A DNA stretch of 36,597 nt. Origin: Bryobacterales bacterium. Lineage in GTDB: Bacteria > Acidobacteriota > Terriglobia > Bryobacterales > Bryobacteraceae. The position numbers were made by a program, and so were the translations under genes. This document shows, one piece after another, positions 1 through 8,890 of this stretch. Where the stretch lies: positions 1-36,597 of the forward strand of contig JADLDI010000122.1 in the NCBI GenBank assembly GCA_020846745.1, read 5' to 3'. The notes beneath the pieces were generated by a model that was given only the letters and a program-made list of their open reading frames with translations, was not told the origin of the DNA and ran no database searches. Position 1 is the first letter of the stretch; every line of letters begins with the position of its first letter.

Positions 1-2
1 AA

Positions 3-704
3 CATGGCTTGTCCACCGCCAACATCATCGTCTCAGCAGACGAGCGCCCCTTCTTCGACCAGATGGAAGCCGAACTGCGAGACGAAATCCTCCCCGCCGG
101 TCCCCTCGAACACTTCGCCTTCCAGCGTCTCATCACCGCCAACTGGCAAATCGAACGCTGCCGCCAACGCGAAGCCGCCCTCCGCGCCCAAGAATCCCCC
201 CATCCAAACCAAACTCAAAACGAAGCCAACTTGGAAAAGGTCCACCGCTACTACCTCCGCTGGGAAGGTTCCTACAAGTCCGCCCTCCGCGAGATCCGCA
301 TGCTCCAGACCGACCGTGGCATCCAGCAGATCTCCAACGGAAACCCGCCCGACGAGTTCGCTCCGCTCGCGGATGTCCCCAAAATTGATAGCTTTGCGAG
401 ACGAATTGCCAAGGCGCCGCTGACCCTCGACGACAACATCCGTCACGCCCTCTCCACCCAAAACGCCATCCTCACCCTCGAAAGTCAAATCCGCGAAAAA
501 GGCGTCGTGCCCGTCTCCGGCCACCGCTACGTCAAAACCGCCCAATCCGCAGCCACAACCCAAACCAAATCAACAACTTGCGAGACGAAATCCCCACATC
601 CTCCGCAAGTCGGCCGCAACACCCCCTGCCCCTGCGGCTCCGGCCAAAAGTACAAGCGCTGCTGCGGCGTCAACGCGCCCCCCATCCTCAACAACGCCGC
701 GTAG
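3..704 (+). CDS. HGLS / SEC-C motif protein, 5' end missing
   Basis: The reading frame is open from the window edge, and the first residues read HGLSTANIIVSADERPFF. In a common acidobacterial family the phrase KHGL(S/T) follows a 'STGP.TPEGKA' N-terminus, so about 30-40 residues probably lie outside the window. The TTG at position 9 is therefore not a convincing start. The middle (about residues 15-170) is helical and charged, with no catalytic motif visible. The C-terminus carries a SEC-C zinc-binding motif, NTPCPCGSGQKYKRCCG, as found at the C-terminus of SecA and in many stand-alone proteins. No function is known to me beyond a probable zinc-binding tail. The 3' end and 42 bases after the stop recur inverted at 36429-36597. 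The gene also contains three copies of an 11-base DNA motif in three different reading frames. The family call is firm, the function unknown. Confidence 0.8.
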   Translation, partial: HGLSTANIIVSADERPFFDQMEAELRDEILPAGPLEHFAFQRLITANWQIERCRQREAALRAQESPHPNQTQNEANLEKVHRYYLRWEGSYKSALREIRMLQTDRGIQQISNGNPPDEFAPLADVPKIDSFARRIAKAPLTLDDNIRHALSTQNAILTLESQIREKGVVPVSGHRYVKTAQSAATTQTKSTTCETKSPHPPQVGRNTPCPCGSGQKYKRCCGVNAPPILNNAA

Positions 705-777
705 TCGTCACCTTCTTTCTCCTGACTTCTTGCTTCTGACTGCTAAGCTTTTTAAAATCAGCAGTTTGCGAAACGAA
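76..777 (+). repeat. Cluster of 11-base motif TGCGAGACGAA
   Basis: Exact copies lie at 76-86, 395-405 and 579-589, with a one-mismatch copy (TGCGAAACGAA) at 767-777 beyond the stop codon. A further exact copy is on the minus strand at 36586-36596. The first and third copies also share the next four bases (ATCC). Within the coding region the three copies sit in three different phases (encoding LRDE, FARR and CETK), so the constraint is on DNA rather than protein. I do not know the role of this motif. Confidence 0.7.
578..746 (+). repeat. Left arm of a 169-bp inverted repeat
   Basis: This stretch matches the reverse complement of 36429-36597 with four mismatches in 169 positions by my count (near 591, 598, 705 and 742), about 98% identity. 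It covers the SEC-C coding end, the stop codon and roughly 40 non-coding bases with the phrase CTGACTTCTTGCTTCTGACT. Left of 578 no comparison is possible because the right copy is cut by the window edge. Confidence 0.95.
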
Positions 778-967
778 CCCAGTCCTGCCATCGGGCGGCA
801 TGTTCCATCTTCCAAACCCATCAGACCAGTATTTAAAGATCCGAAACCGGTCCAACTTGCAGCAACTCAGTTTCCAAATCGTTGTGATACGATGATCGCT
901 TCGTTACCATAACCGGTTTCCGCTCCGTTGTCGCGGAAGCGGAGGCCTGGAAAGGGGCTCAACCAGC

Positions 968-3064
968 TTGAAAGTCTACGACGGCAACGACATCCGGAAC
1001 GTGGCCCTGATCGGCCACCTGAATAGCGGAAAGACCTCCCTCACATCGGCGATGGCTTATACCAGTGGAGCCACCAACCGCCTTACGCGGGTGGATGAAG
1101 GCAACACCCTCACCGATTACGACGAAGAAGAGATCAATCGTAAGATCACCATCTCTAGTGCCATCGCCGCACTCGAGTGGAAGAAGACCAAGATCAACCT
1201 GATCGATACTCCGGGTTTTAATATCTTCACCAATGAAGTGAAGCAGACCCTCATCGCTGCGGAAGCCGCGCTCGTAGTCGTTGACGGCGTGGCAGGCGTC
1301 GAAGTCCAGACGGAAAAAACCTGGGCGATTGCGGAAGAGTACGGTCTCGGCCGCGCCATCGTTATCAACAAACTCGATCGCGAACGGGCCGACTTCGAAC
1401 GCACCCTCGAGTCCATCCACGAGCGGTTCGGCCGCCACGCCGTACCGATCCACCTTCCCATCGGCAAGGAACGGGATTTCAAAGGCGTTGTCGATCTCGT
1501 CACAATGAAAGCCTTCCTCTATTCGCCCAATGGCGACGGTAAGGCCAAAGAAACCGACATCCCCGCCGATATGATGGAAGCCGCCCAGCAGGCGCACGAA
1601 GTTCTGGTCGAAGCGGTCGCCGAGGGTAAAGACGAACTCATGCAGGAGTTCTTCGACACCGGCACGCTGCCGGCCGAACATATCCGCGACGGTATTCTCG
1701 ACGAAATGCGCGAAGGTCAGGTCTTCCCGGTCCTCTGCGCTTCCGGCTTCACTAACATTGGTATCGACCATCTGCTCGACTTTTTAGCCGAGTACATGCC
1801 CGCACCCACCAAGCACGCTCCCGTCAAAGCCACCCTCAACGGCCAGGAAGTCGAACGCCCCATCTCCCCCGAAGGTCCCGCATCATTATTTGTATTTAAA
1901 ACAGTCGCGGACGTCTTCGCAGGCCGCGTGAGCTATTTCAAGGTGATGTCCGGCGTGCTCAAGAACGACCAACACCTATTCTGCGTGCGTACCAATACCG
2001 ACGAACGGCTGGCCCACATCGGCGTCCTGCAAGGCAAAACCATCGTCCCGGTCACCGAACTCCGCGCGGGCGACATCGGCGCGGTTGCCAAGCTAAAAGA
2101 CACCCTCACCGGCGACACCCTGGCTGAAAAGTCGATGCTGATCACCTACCCGCCTGTCAAGTTGCCGGAACCATCCATCGCCTACGCCATCCAGGCCAAG
2201 ACGCGCAACGACGAAGATCGTATGGGCAACGGCATCGCCCGCATCCTCGAAGAGGACTCTTCTCTCCGCTTCTACCGCGATCCGCAAACCAAAGAGTTCC
2301 TGCTCGCCGGCAGCGGCCAGCAGCATGTCGAAATCATCGTCTCGAAGCTAAAGCGCCGTTATAACGTTGATGTCGAACTTCGTGCTCCCAAAATCCCCTA
2401 TCGCGAAACCATCCGCGGCAGTGCCGACGTCCACGGCCGCCACAAGAAACAAACCGGCGGTCACGGCCAGTTCGGCGACTGCCGCATCCGCATGTCCCCG
2501 CTGCCCCGCGGCGGCAAGTTCGAGTTCGCCAACGAAATCTTCGGCGGCGCCATCCCGCGCCAGTATGTGCCGGCCGTCGAAAAGGGCATCCTCGAAGCAG
2601 CCGAACGCGGCTTCGTCGCCGGGTTCCCGGTGGTCGACTTCAAGGTAGTCCTCTATGACGGTTCGTACCACGACGTCGACTCGAACGAACTCTCGTTCAA
2701 ACTCGCCGGACGCAAAGCCTTCCGCCTCGCCATGGAGCAGGCCAAACCCGCCTTGCTGGAACCCATTATGAACGTCGAAGTCCAGGCCCCCGTCGAATAC
2801 GCCGGCGACCTCATGGGCGACTTCAATTCCCGCCGTGGCCGCGTTTCCGGTATGGACACCAAAGGCGCCACCCAGATCATCCGGGCCCAGGTCCCCATGT
2901 CCGAAATGCTCACTTATCAGAACGACCTGACCTCCATGACCCAGGGCCGCGCCTCCTTCACCATGGACTTCGACCATTACGACTACGTGCCCCAGCAGCA
3001 GGCCGACAAAATCATCGCCGCCGCAAAGGCCGCACGTACCGGCGAAGAGGAAGAAGAAGAGTAA
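968..3064 (+). CDS. Elongation factor G-like GTPase (EF-G-2 type)
   Basis: A 698-residue translational GTPase of full EF-G length. G1 is GHLNSGKT at residues 16-23, switch threonine T61, G3 DTPG at 80-83 and G4 NKLD at 134-137. Domain 2 and EF-G domains III-V follow, including the domain IV stretch GGHGQFGDCRI. The G1 motif differs from housekeeping EF-G (AHIDAGKT) and resembles the second, EF-G-like paralogue known from Thermus and other phyla. I therefore read this as the accessory paralogue, probably acting on ribosomes or in stress, rather than the main fusA. The protein ends in a run of acidic residues (GEEEEEE). The TTG start fits the alignment of MKVYDGNDIRNVALIGH, with an AAAGGGG stretch about ten bases upstream. 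No ribosomal protein genes are adjacent, which also argues against the housekeeping copy. A terminator follows directly. Confidence 0.92.
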   Translation: MKVYDGNDIRNVALIGHLNSGKTSLTSAMAYTSGATNRLTRVDEGNTLTDYDEEEINRKITISSAIAALEWKKTKINLIDTPGFNIFTNEVKQTLIAAEAALVVVDGVAGVEVQTEKTWAIAEEYGLGRAIVINKLDRERADFERTLESIHERFGRHAVPIHLPIGKERDFKGVVDLVTMKAFLYSPNGDGKAKETDIPADMMEAAQQAHEVLVEAVAEGKDELMQEFFDTGTLPAEHIRDGILDEMREGQVFPVLCASGFTNIGIDHLLDFLAEYMPAPTKHAPVKATLNGQEVERPISPEGPASLFVFKTVADVFAGRVSYFKVMSGVLKNDQHLFCVRTNTDERLAHIGVLQGKTIVPVTELRAGDIGAVAKLKDTLTGDTLAEKSMLITYPPVKLPEPSIAYAIQAKTRNDEDRMGNGIARILEEDSSLRFYRDPQTKEFLLAGSGQQHVEIIVSKLKRRYNVDVELRAPKIPYRETIRGSADVHGRHKKQTGGHGQFGDCRIRMSPLPRGGKFEFANEIFGGAIPRQYVPAVEKGILEAAERGFVAGFPVVDFKVVLYDGSYHDVDSNELSFKLAGRKAFRLAMEQAKPALLEPIMNVEVQAPVEYAGDLMGDFNSRRGRVSGMDTKGATQIIRAQVPMSEMLTYQNDLTSMTQGRASFTMDFDHYDYVPQQQADKIIAAAKAARTGEEEEEE

Positions 3065-3088
3065 CCAGTTTTCCCACAACCTCGACCC

Positions 3089-3128
3089 AAAGGCACCGTT
3101 CGCCCTCCCCCGGCTGACGGTGCCTTTT
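3089..3128 (+). terminator. Rho-independent terminator after the EF-G-like gene
   Basis: A perfect 10-bp stem pairs AAAGGCACCG (3089-3098) with CGGTGCCTTT (3118-3127). The loop is 19 bases and a short T-run follows. It lies 24 bases after the EF-G-like stop codon and separates it from the next gene. The T-run is short, so efficiency is uncertain. Confidence 0.75.
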
Positions 3129-3142
3129 ACTACAATGGAGTA

Positions 3143-4807
3143 GTGAACCGTCTTGTCTTAATTCTGGTGGTAGTCGCGCCGTTGCAAGCGCAGTTCACCG
3201 AACTCGCCACCACAGACGACGGTAGCCGGTTATTGTTCTCGTCCACGCTCACCCTGACCACCGCTGCCGCCGAATACCCCGAAAACCGCATCTTTCAACT
3301 CACCAGACCCAACACCATCCAGTTATTCGCCGAGCGTGGACCAAAGGCCAACACGTCCTCGTTCGGTACCGGTGACGGCGCGCGACACCCGCAGGTCTCG
3401 GGCGACGGATCGCTGGTCGCGTTCACCCTTGGCGGCACCTGTGAATCCGAGCCGCCCTGTCAATCTCCCGTCACCCGAACCATCCTGCAAGGTCCCGCTG
3501 CCGAGGCGTCCTTCAACTCCGATTCAGCATTCCTCAGCCGCAATGGACGGTATCTCCTGTTCACGAATCCGCCCGGACCGCCACCCGCCAACATCACCGC
3601 CCCGTCCCTGCTCCGCGACCTCCAAACTGGCAAAGTTGAGGAGATCCCGTCACTGGGTGGTGGGACGCCGATCCGCCGCCCTGTCGCGTCAGACGGGACG
3701 GTTCTAACCCAACAGGTGTTTCCAGCGTTATGGAAAGCTGGCAGTTCCAGATTTGTAAGATTACCATCACCGATTTGGTACTCGCTATGGGGTATTAGCG
3801 ACAATGCACGGATACTCCTGTACTTTCGCTTTGAACCTGACTCCTATGACCCGAATTCCAAGTACAAACTAATTGCTCACAATTTGCTAACTGACGAGGA
3901 ATCGGTGATCATCTCTCGACCAATATCGGGTGGTCCCATAACCGTCCTCGGCCTCAGCAACGACGGGTCGCACGTCTTCTTCCGATCCACCGACGATTAC
4001 GCCTCCGGAAAGGCTTGGATCAGTCCCACATCGAGCCCACAACCGATTCCGGTAACCCTGAATGACGGTGAACTGGTCACCGAAGGCACCCTCAGCGGCG
4101 ATGGGCATTGGGCATTCGCCGTCACTACCAAAGGCCGACTGGTGAAGGTCGATGCGTCCACTGGATCGGTGGTAGAAACGCTAATCCCGTCCACTCCCTA
4201 CATCGGCAGTTTGACAGCCGCCGCGCCCGGCTCCTTCATGTCCCTTAACGGCGCTGGTCTTGAGAATGCGCAACTGCTGCTAAACGGATCACCAGTCCCG
4301 ATCTTCCGTACGACACCGACAGCCATCGACCTGCAGATACCCTGGGAAGTTCAAGTCCCCGCGATGGCCACCGTTCAAGTCGTGCCCGGGTCCGAGTCGC
4401 CCTTCCACCAGAACCAGCGCGTGTTCATCTCGTCGATGGCGCCACGCTTTGACTTCCGCCCCATCCGCCCCGACTTCAGCGGCTACTTCACCCCTGGTCC
4501 TGGCGATGACTTCGTGCTTTACGCCACCGGACTCGGCAGCGTTGATGGCTCACTCGCCACCGGCCAACCCACACCCGCCGACCGCCTCTACCGCATTACC
4601 GGCGAGTTCCGTTGCCGCTTCTTCCCCTATGACTCGGATGCCGAACTGCTCTTCGCCGGCCTTGCCCCCGGTTACACCGGCATCTACCAACTCAACTTCC
4701 GCCTGCCGAATCAACCCGGCGCCACACGCATCACCGGCGGATCCTGTAATTACGGCACAAACGGCTCCGGCGGGAACATCGGCTTTGCCACCCTCGGCAA
4801 CCGGTAA
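3143..4807 (+). CDS. Exported protein with Solibacter-type C-terminal domain (TIGR03437-like)
   Basis: A 554-residue secreted protein. The N-terminus MNRLVLILVVVAPLQAQ is a signal peptide, probably cleaved after ...LQA. Residues about 20-350 repeat short phrases such as SGDGSLVAFTL, SRNGRYLLFT, SNDGSHVFFR and SGDGHWAFAV. This is the pattern of WD40/TolB-like beta-propeller blades. The last 200 residues (from GSFMSLNGAGLENAQLLLNG, through IDLQIPWEV and LYATGLGSVDG, to LFAGLAPGYTGIYQLNFRLP) match the beta-rich C-terminal domain found in many copies in Solibacter-type genomes. Its role is unknown; surface or extracellular display is usually assumed. The GTG start is supported by the signal peptide. 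A GGAG lies only two bases upstream, too close for a normal Shine-Dalgarno, so initiation may be weak. Confidence 0.85.
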   Translation: MNRLVLILVVVAPLQAQFTELATTDDGSRLLFSSTLTLTTAAAEYPENRIFQLTRPNTIQLFAERGPKANTSSFGTGDGARHPQVSGDGSLVAFTLGGTCESEPPCQSPVTRTILQGPAAEASFNSDSAFLSRNGRYLLFTNPPGPPPANITAPSLLRDLQTGKVEEIPSLGGGTPIRRPVASDGTVLTQQVFPALWKAGSSRFVRLPSPIWYSLWGISDNARILLYFRFEPDSYDPNSKYKLIAHNLLTDEESVIISRPISGGPITVLGLSNDGSHVFFRSTDDYASGKAWISPTSSPQPIPVTLNDGELVTEGTLSGDGHWAFAVTTKGRLVKVDASTGSVVETLIPSTPYIGSLTAAAPGSFMSLNGAGLENAQLLLNGSPVPIFRTTPTAIDLQIPWEVQVPAMATVQVVPGSESPFHQNQRVFISSMAPRFDFRPIRPDFSGYFTPGPGDDFVLYATGLGSVDGSLATGQPTPADRLYRITGEFRCRFFPYDSDAELLFAGLAPGYTGIYQLNFRLPNQPGATRITGGSCNYGTNGSGGNIGFATLGNR

Positions 4808-4909
4808 TCACCGCTGCCCGGTTACCGCATCGCGATTGCGCAGCCACCACTGTTTCCAGAACGAGAAGTAATCGTCTAGTTGCGCCGCCTGCTCAGGCGT
4901 TCCGCCCAT
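4808..4909 (-). other. 33-codon open frame, possible small gene or gene remnant
   Basis: An ATG-started frame overlaps the 3' end of the neighbouring minus-strand gene in a different phase. It runs to a TGA directly beside the stop of the upstream plus-strand gene. The product begins MGGTPEQAAQLDDYF and contains FWKQWW, a composition unlike a random GC-rich shadow frame. A TAG sits six codons before the ATG, so a simple one-base frameshift cannot join it to the main reading frame over a long stretch. It may be a real small protein, the tail of a broken gene, or chance. Confidence 0.22.
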
Positions 4910-5483
4910 CCAGCAGTTGGTCAGCTAGTGCTGCTTGTTCGACAGGCGACCCGGCTAGCCAAGGCAGAGCAGCGCCCAGTTCGTTCGCGACCGAGGCTGC
5001 CGCGAAAAGCCCCAACCGCCCACGAGGAGCTGCCTCGGGCACTGCGACGACAGCCAAGTTGAGTTCCCCAAAACCTGACGCGCGCGGAACGATCGAATAA
5101 GCTCCGCCGTCTTTCTTTAGGAACCAAATGCCGTAGAGTTTCTGTGCGGGTGTAACCATCGCCGGCGCAACAAACGCGGGCTTGCCTTCCAGCGTCGCCC
5201 CGATCTCAACGCCTGGAGTCATATCTCCTTTCAACACACGGTCGACATGCAATACGACATTGCTTACCGACCGGGTGCCTGAGGTCGACACCGTTCCGCT
5301 CCGAACTCCCCCGACAACGACGAAATCCGCTTCTTCGATCTGCTGCGCTAGATTAGGGCCCGGTATCAATCCACCGGGCATAGGCGAGACCAGCACAATG
5401 ACAAGCAACACTACCGCAAGACGGCCCACGACGCTGTAGACGCACTGCCATCGTGTGAAGTTCCGGGATGCTCCAATAAGCAT
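4893..5483 (-). CDS. Hypothetical protein with N-terminal membrane anchor or signal
   Basis: A 196-residue protein of unknown function. A strongly hydrophobic stretch at about residues 17-34 (VVGRLAVVLLVIVLVS) is followed by a Pro/Gly-rich turn, so it is either a signal peptide or a single anchor. The exported part includes IEEADFVVVGGV and VVLHVDRVLKGDMTPGVEI, a phrase seen in small exported beta-sandwich domains where a 'rate of expense or coating' strand pair precedes VLKG. I cannot name the family with confidence. It stands alone on the minus strand, divergent from the DUF1592 gene and convergent with the TIGR03437-like gene. The start may lie a few codons downstream. A frame of different phase at its 3' end is noted separately. 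Confidence 0.6.
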   Translation of the reverse strand: MLIGASRNFTRWQCVYSVVGRLAVVLLVIVLVSPMPGGLIPGPNLAQQIEEADFVVVGGVRSGTVSTSGTRSVSNVVLHVDRVLKGDMTPGVEIGATLEGKPAFVAPAMVTPAQKLYGIWFLKKDGGAYSIVPRASGFGELNLAVVAVPEAAPRGRLGLFAAASVANELGAALPWLAGSPVEQAALADQLLDGRNA

Positions 5484-5605
5484 TCCCTGCCGACCCGGCT
5501 GCTCCCGGCTGCTACCGCCAGGCCGAACCCCGATATAATCGAGGGCAGCCGGTCAGCCCCGCTGCGATCGGCCCTGGGCAGTCCGTTTCGACAATTAAGT
5601 TCTCC

Positions 5606-8600
5606 ATGACGTTCCGCGTACGCTTCGTCTCCTCGTTACTCGCCTGGCCTCTGCTGGCCACGGCCGAACCTGCGGCAACCTTCCAGAAATACTGCGTGTC
5701 CTGCCACGGCCAAGGCACTGGGACCGCTGGCATCAATCTGAACAAGATGCTCGCGGAACCCTCCATGGCCGGTAACTACCGCGATTGGCGCAAGGTGGTC
5801 GACGTTCTTACGGAGAACCGGATGCCGCCCGCGAAACTGCCGCAGCCATCCGTGGCCGAACGCGACGAAGCCACTCGTTGGGTCCGCGCCACTCTCGACA
5901 AACAGGCCAAAGCCAACGAGGGCGACCCCGGCGCGGTCACCGTCCGCCGCCTCACCTCCGCCGAATACGCCTACGCCATCCAGGACCTCACCGGGCTCGA
6001 CCTTAACATTGAGCGCGACTTGGTCAACGACGAAGTCGGCGGCGAAGGCTTCACGAACTTCGGCGACGTCCAATTCATGCAGGACGCGGGCGTCGAACGT
6101 TATCTCGAAGCCGCCAAGCGCGTAGCCGACCATGCCGTCATCGGTACCGGCCCACTCACCTTCTTCACCGATGCCGGCAAAACCGGGTTCGAACTGTCCG
6201 CCATTGCCCGCATCAAAGCTATTTACGACGCCAACGGCTACCGCACTGTCTCCGGCGAAGGCGGCCGTCCCTTCGGCCTCCACCGCTTCGGCAAGGCGTT
6301 CTATGTCGCCTGGCGCTTCCGCCATCGTGCGGCGCTCGGCGAACCCGCTGCCACCCTCGCCAAGCTCGCCACCCAGGAGAACATTCAGCCCCGCTTCGCC
6401 CAGCATATCTGGACCGTCCTCAACACTCCGACCCTCCGCTATCCATCGTCTGAAGCCGCCGCCCGCTGGCGTGCCCTGCCCGCCCCGGCCACGGCTGTCG
6501 ACCCAACCCAAATCCGCGCTAAATGCGAAGAAATCCAGAAGTACCTAGTAACCTGGCCAAGCTGGTTGTTCGCCCGGGGCGACCTGGCTGCCGGCGGCGC
6601 CGGTGACGAACGGCCCCTCGAATTCAGCGACGCTTCGCTCAAAGCCACGCCTAGCCATCACTTCCGCTTCTTTCGCGGCGCCCGCGGCGGTGGTGACAAA
6701 CGTGCCCGCATCCAGCCCGGCGGCACGGCTCGCATTTATCTTGATGCCCAAGTCGCAAACCCTACCGACACGACTAAGCCGGTAATCCTCTGGCGCAACG
6801 GTTCCATCATCTTCCGTCCGCCAGGATCTGCGCCGCCCCGCCGCGGCAGCGCCCCTGACAACTTACCGCGTCACCCTCTCAACACCGTGGTAACTCCGGA
6901 ATCGGCCGCCGAACTCCGCTTCGGCACGAGCCCCGACGGATCCGAACTCGGCCCTAACGACTTCGCTTCCAGCGGGCCGATCTCGTTCGAGGTTAAAGTG
7001 CCCGACGGCGTCACCGTATTCGAGGTCGACATTGAAGCCGCTCTCGGTCACGACCGTAACCAGATGTTCCGGATTACCCTTTCTGACAAACCCGGAGCCG
7101 CCACCGCCGCCGTCCCCGTCTGGGGTTTAGTTGGCGATCCCGACAGCGCCGGATATAAGAAGTGGAAAGCCGGCGTCCTTGAATACGCGCGCCTCCTTCC
7201 ACCAAACTCCCACGGCGAACCCACGCCCGCCGACAAAGACCCCATTCCCGCTCCCTTCGACAACACGTACAACGTCCCGGAACACGACGAGTTCATCGTG
7301 AAGGTGAAGTATCTCCGTGACGACCGGTTCCTGGTCGAAAACATGCTCTCCCCGTCGGACCGCGTCAAACTCGACGCCGCCTGGAACGACTTACTTTCCT
7401 CCTTCGAATATCACGACGCTTGGATTACTTTACTTGCCAAGAAACTTAAGGTCGATCTCAACGGCAAGACCGTCAAGGATTTCGACGACACCCTCCTGGC
7501 GACCCTGCCGGCCGATTTCCAGAATTACGCGCGTCCCATCCGTGACGAGTACCGCCGCGTCATGGCCGCCCGCAAAGCCGCTGAACCGCGTCACCTGGAA
7601 GACTGTCTTCGCTTCGCCACCCTTGCCTGGCGCCGCCCGCTGACTCCCGCCGAAACGCACCGGCTCCGCGCGTTCTACACCTCCGCACTCACTCTCGAAA
7701 ACGACCATTCGAAAGCTGTCCGCGCCCTCATCGCGCGCATCCTTGTCTCGCCGGCGTTCCTTTACCGCACCGAACCGGCCCCGCAGCAGACGGCCCTCCG
7801 CCCCCTCACCAATTGGGAAATGGCCTCTCGCCTCAGTTTCTTTCTCTGGTCTTCGATCCCCGACGAGGAACTCAGCCGCGCCGCTGCCGCCGGGCAACTT
7901 ACCACTCCTCAGCAAGTCGAAAAGCAAGTCCGCCGGATGTTAGCCGACCCCAAAGCCCGACGGTTCTCCGCGGAATTCTTTGGCCAGTGGCTCGGCTTCT
8001 ACCGCTTTGACGAGTTTCGCGGGGTCGACCGCACGCGCTTCCCGGAGTTCACCGAAGACGTCCAGACCGCCATGTACAACGAGGCGGTCTCCTTCTTCGA
8101 CCACATCCTGCGCAATCGCCGCCCCATCCGCGAAATCCTTCACGCCAATTACACCTTCCTCAACCAACCGCTCGCCAAGCACTACGGCATCAAAGCCGAG
8201 GTAACTCCGGCCGACCTCAAGTTAGTCGACAACGCCAATTCGTTCCAACGTGGCGGCTTGTTACGTTTAGGCGCCGTTCTCACCGCCACCTCCGCCCCTC
8301 TTCGCACCAGTCCCGTCAAGCGCGGCGATTGGCTCCTGCGTCGCATTCTCGGCACACCTACGCCGCCGCCCCCCGCCAACGCCGGTTCCATCCCCGCGGA
8401 CGAAAAGCTATTTGGTGGGCTGAGCCTCCGCGAGAAGTTACTAGCCCACCAACGGAACGCGACTTGTGCCGGATGCCACTCTCGCATCGATCCTCTCGGC
8501 TTTCCCCTCGAACGCTTCGATGCCGTCGGCCGCTGGCGCGACAAATACTCCGACGGTAAGCCGATCGACGATGTAACTATGCTCGGCAAGCAGGAGGTAG

Positions 8601-8890
8601 CTGGTATTGACGGCCTCATCAACTATTTCGACTCCCGTCAGGACCAGGTCCTGCGGACCATCTCAAACAAGTTACTAGGCTACGCGCTCGGCCGGACGAT
8701 CCAGTTATCCGATCAGCCCTTGATTGACCGCATGGTTATTGGTGGCCCGTCGGCCACCTTCACGGATCTCGCTGCCCAGATCGCAACCAGCCGCCAGTTC
8801 CGCAACCGTCGCGAAACCGTCTTACCCGGACCTACTCCCAGCAAGACCCAGCAGCCTTCGACTCAAACCAGCTCAGCAGGTGGACAATGA
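5606..8890 (+). CDS. DUF1592/DUF1588-type exported c-type cytochrome protein
   Basis: A 1,094-residue exported protein with the architecture common in Planctomycetes and Acidobacteria. A signal peptide (MTFRVRFVSSLLAWPLLATA) precedes a haem c motif CVSCH at residues 30-34. A DUF1587-like segment follows (RRLTSAEYAYAIQDLTGLDL). Next come a long middle region and the DUF1595/DUF1592 block with RPLTNWEMASRLSFFLWSS. DUF1588 (ILHANYTFLNQPLAKHYG) contains a second CxxCH, CAGCH at 954-958. DUF1585 at the end has LGYALGRTIQLSD. Such proteins are thought to act in the periplasm in redox-linked breakdown of carbohydrates, but no substrate is established. The stop overlaps the next start as ATGA, so it is translationally coupled to the DUF1552 partner. 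These two families are habitually neighbours. The C-terminal 25 residues are low-complexity (Ser/Thr/Gln). Confidence 0.93.
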   Translation: MTFRVRFVSSLLAWPLLATAEPAATFQKYCVSCHGQGTGTAGINLNKMLAEPSMAGNYRDWRKVVDVLTENRMPPAKLPQPSVAERDEATRWVRATLDKQAKANEGDPGAVTVRRLTSAEYAYAIQDLTGLDLNIERDLVNDEVGGEGFTNFGDVQFMQDAGVERYLEAAKRVADHAVIGTGPLTFFTDAGKTGFELSAIARIKAIYDANGYRTVSGEGGRPFGLHRFGKAFYVAWRFRHRAALGEPAATLAKLATQENIQPRFAQHIWTVLNTPTLRYPSSEAAARWRALPAPATAVDPTQIRAKCEEIQKYLVTWPSWLFARGDLAAGGAGDERPLEFSDASLKATPSHHFRFFRGARGGGDKRARIQPGGTARIYLDAQVANPTDTTKPVILWRNGSIIFRPPGSAPPRRGSAPDNLPRHPLNTVVTPESAAELRFGTSPDGSELGPNDFASSGPISFEVKVPDGVTVFEVDIEAALGHDRNQMFRITLSDKPGAATAAVPVWGLVGDPDSAGYKKWKAGVLEYARLLPPNSHGEPTPADKDPIPAPFDNTYNVPEHDEFIVKVKYLRDDRFLVENMLSPSDRVKLDAAWNDLLSSFEYHDAWITLLAKKLKVDLNGKTVKDFDDTLLATLPADFQNYARPIRDEYRRVMAARKAAEPRHLEDCLRFATLAWRRPLTPAETHRLRAFYTSALTLENDHSKAVRALIARILVSPAFLYRTEPAPQQTALRPLTNWEMASRLSFFLWSSIPDEELSRAAAAGQLTTPQQVEKQVRRMLADPKARRFSAEFFGQWLGFYRFDEFRGVDRTRFPEFTEDVQTAMYNEAVSFFDHILRNRRPIREILHANYTFLNQPLAKHYGIKAEVTPADLKLVDNANSFQRGGLLRLGAVLTATSAPLRTSPVKRGDWLLRRILGTPTPPPPANAGSIPADEKLFGGLSLREKLLAHQRNATCAGCHSRIDPLGFPLERFDAVGRWRDKYSDGKPIDDVTMLGKQEVAGIDGLINYFDSRQDQVLRTISNKLLGYALGRTIQLSDQPLIDRMVIGGPSATFTDLAAQIATSRQFRNRRETVLPGPTPSKTQQPSTQTSSAGGQ

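Noticed and set aside
730..912. 60-codon plus-strand frame after the SEC-C gene
   Set aside because: Composition is not protein-like, it begins within the repeat tail and has no ribosome site; I treat 705-967 as non-coding.
5534..5539. TATAAT before the DUF1592 gene
   Set aside because: A perfect -10 hexamer but no acceptable -35 at 16-18 bases and no extended -10; not enough to call a promoter.
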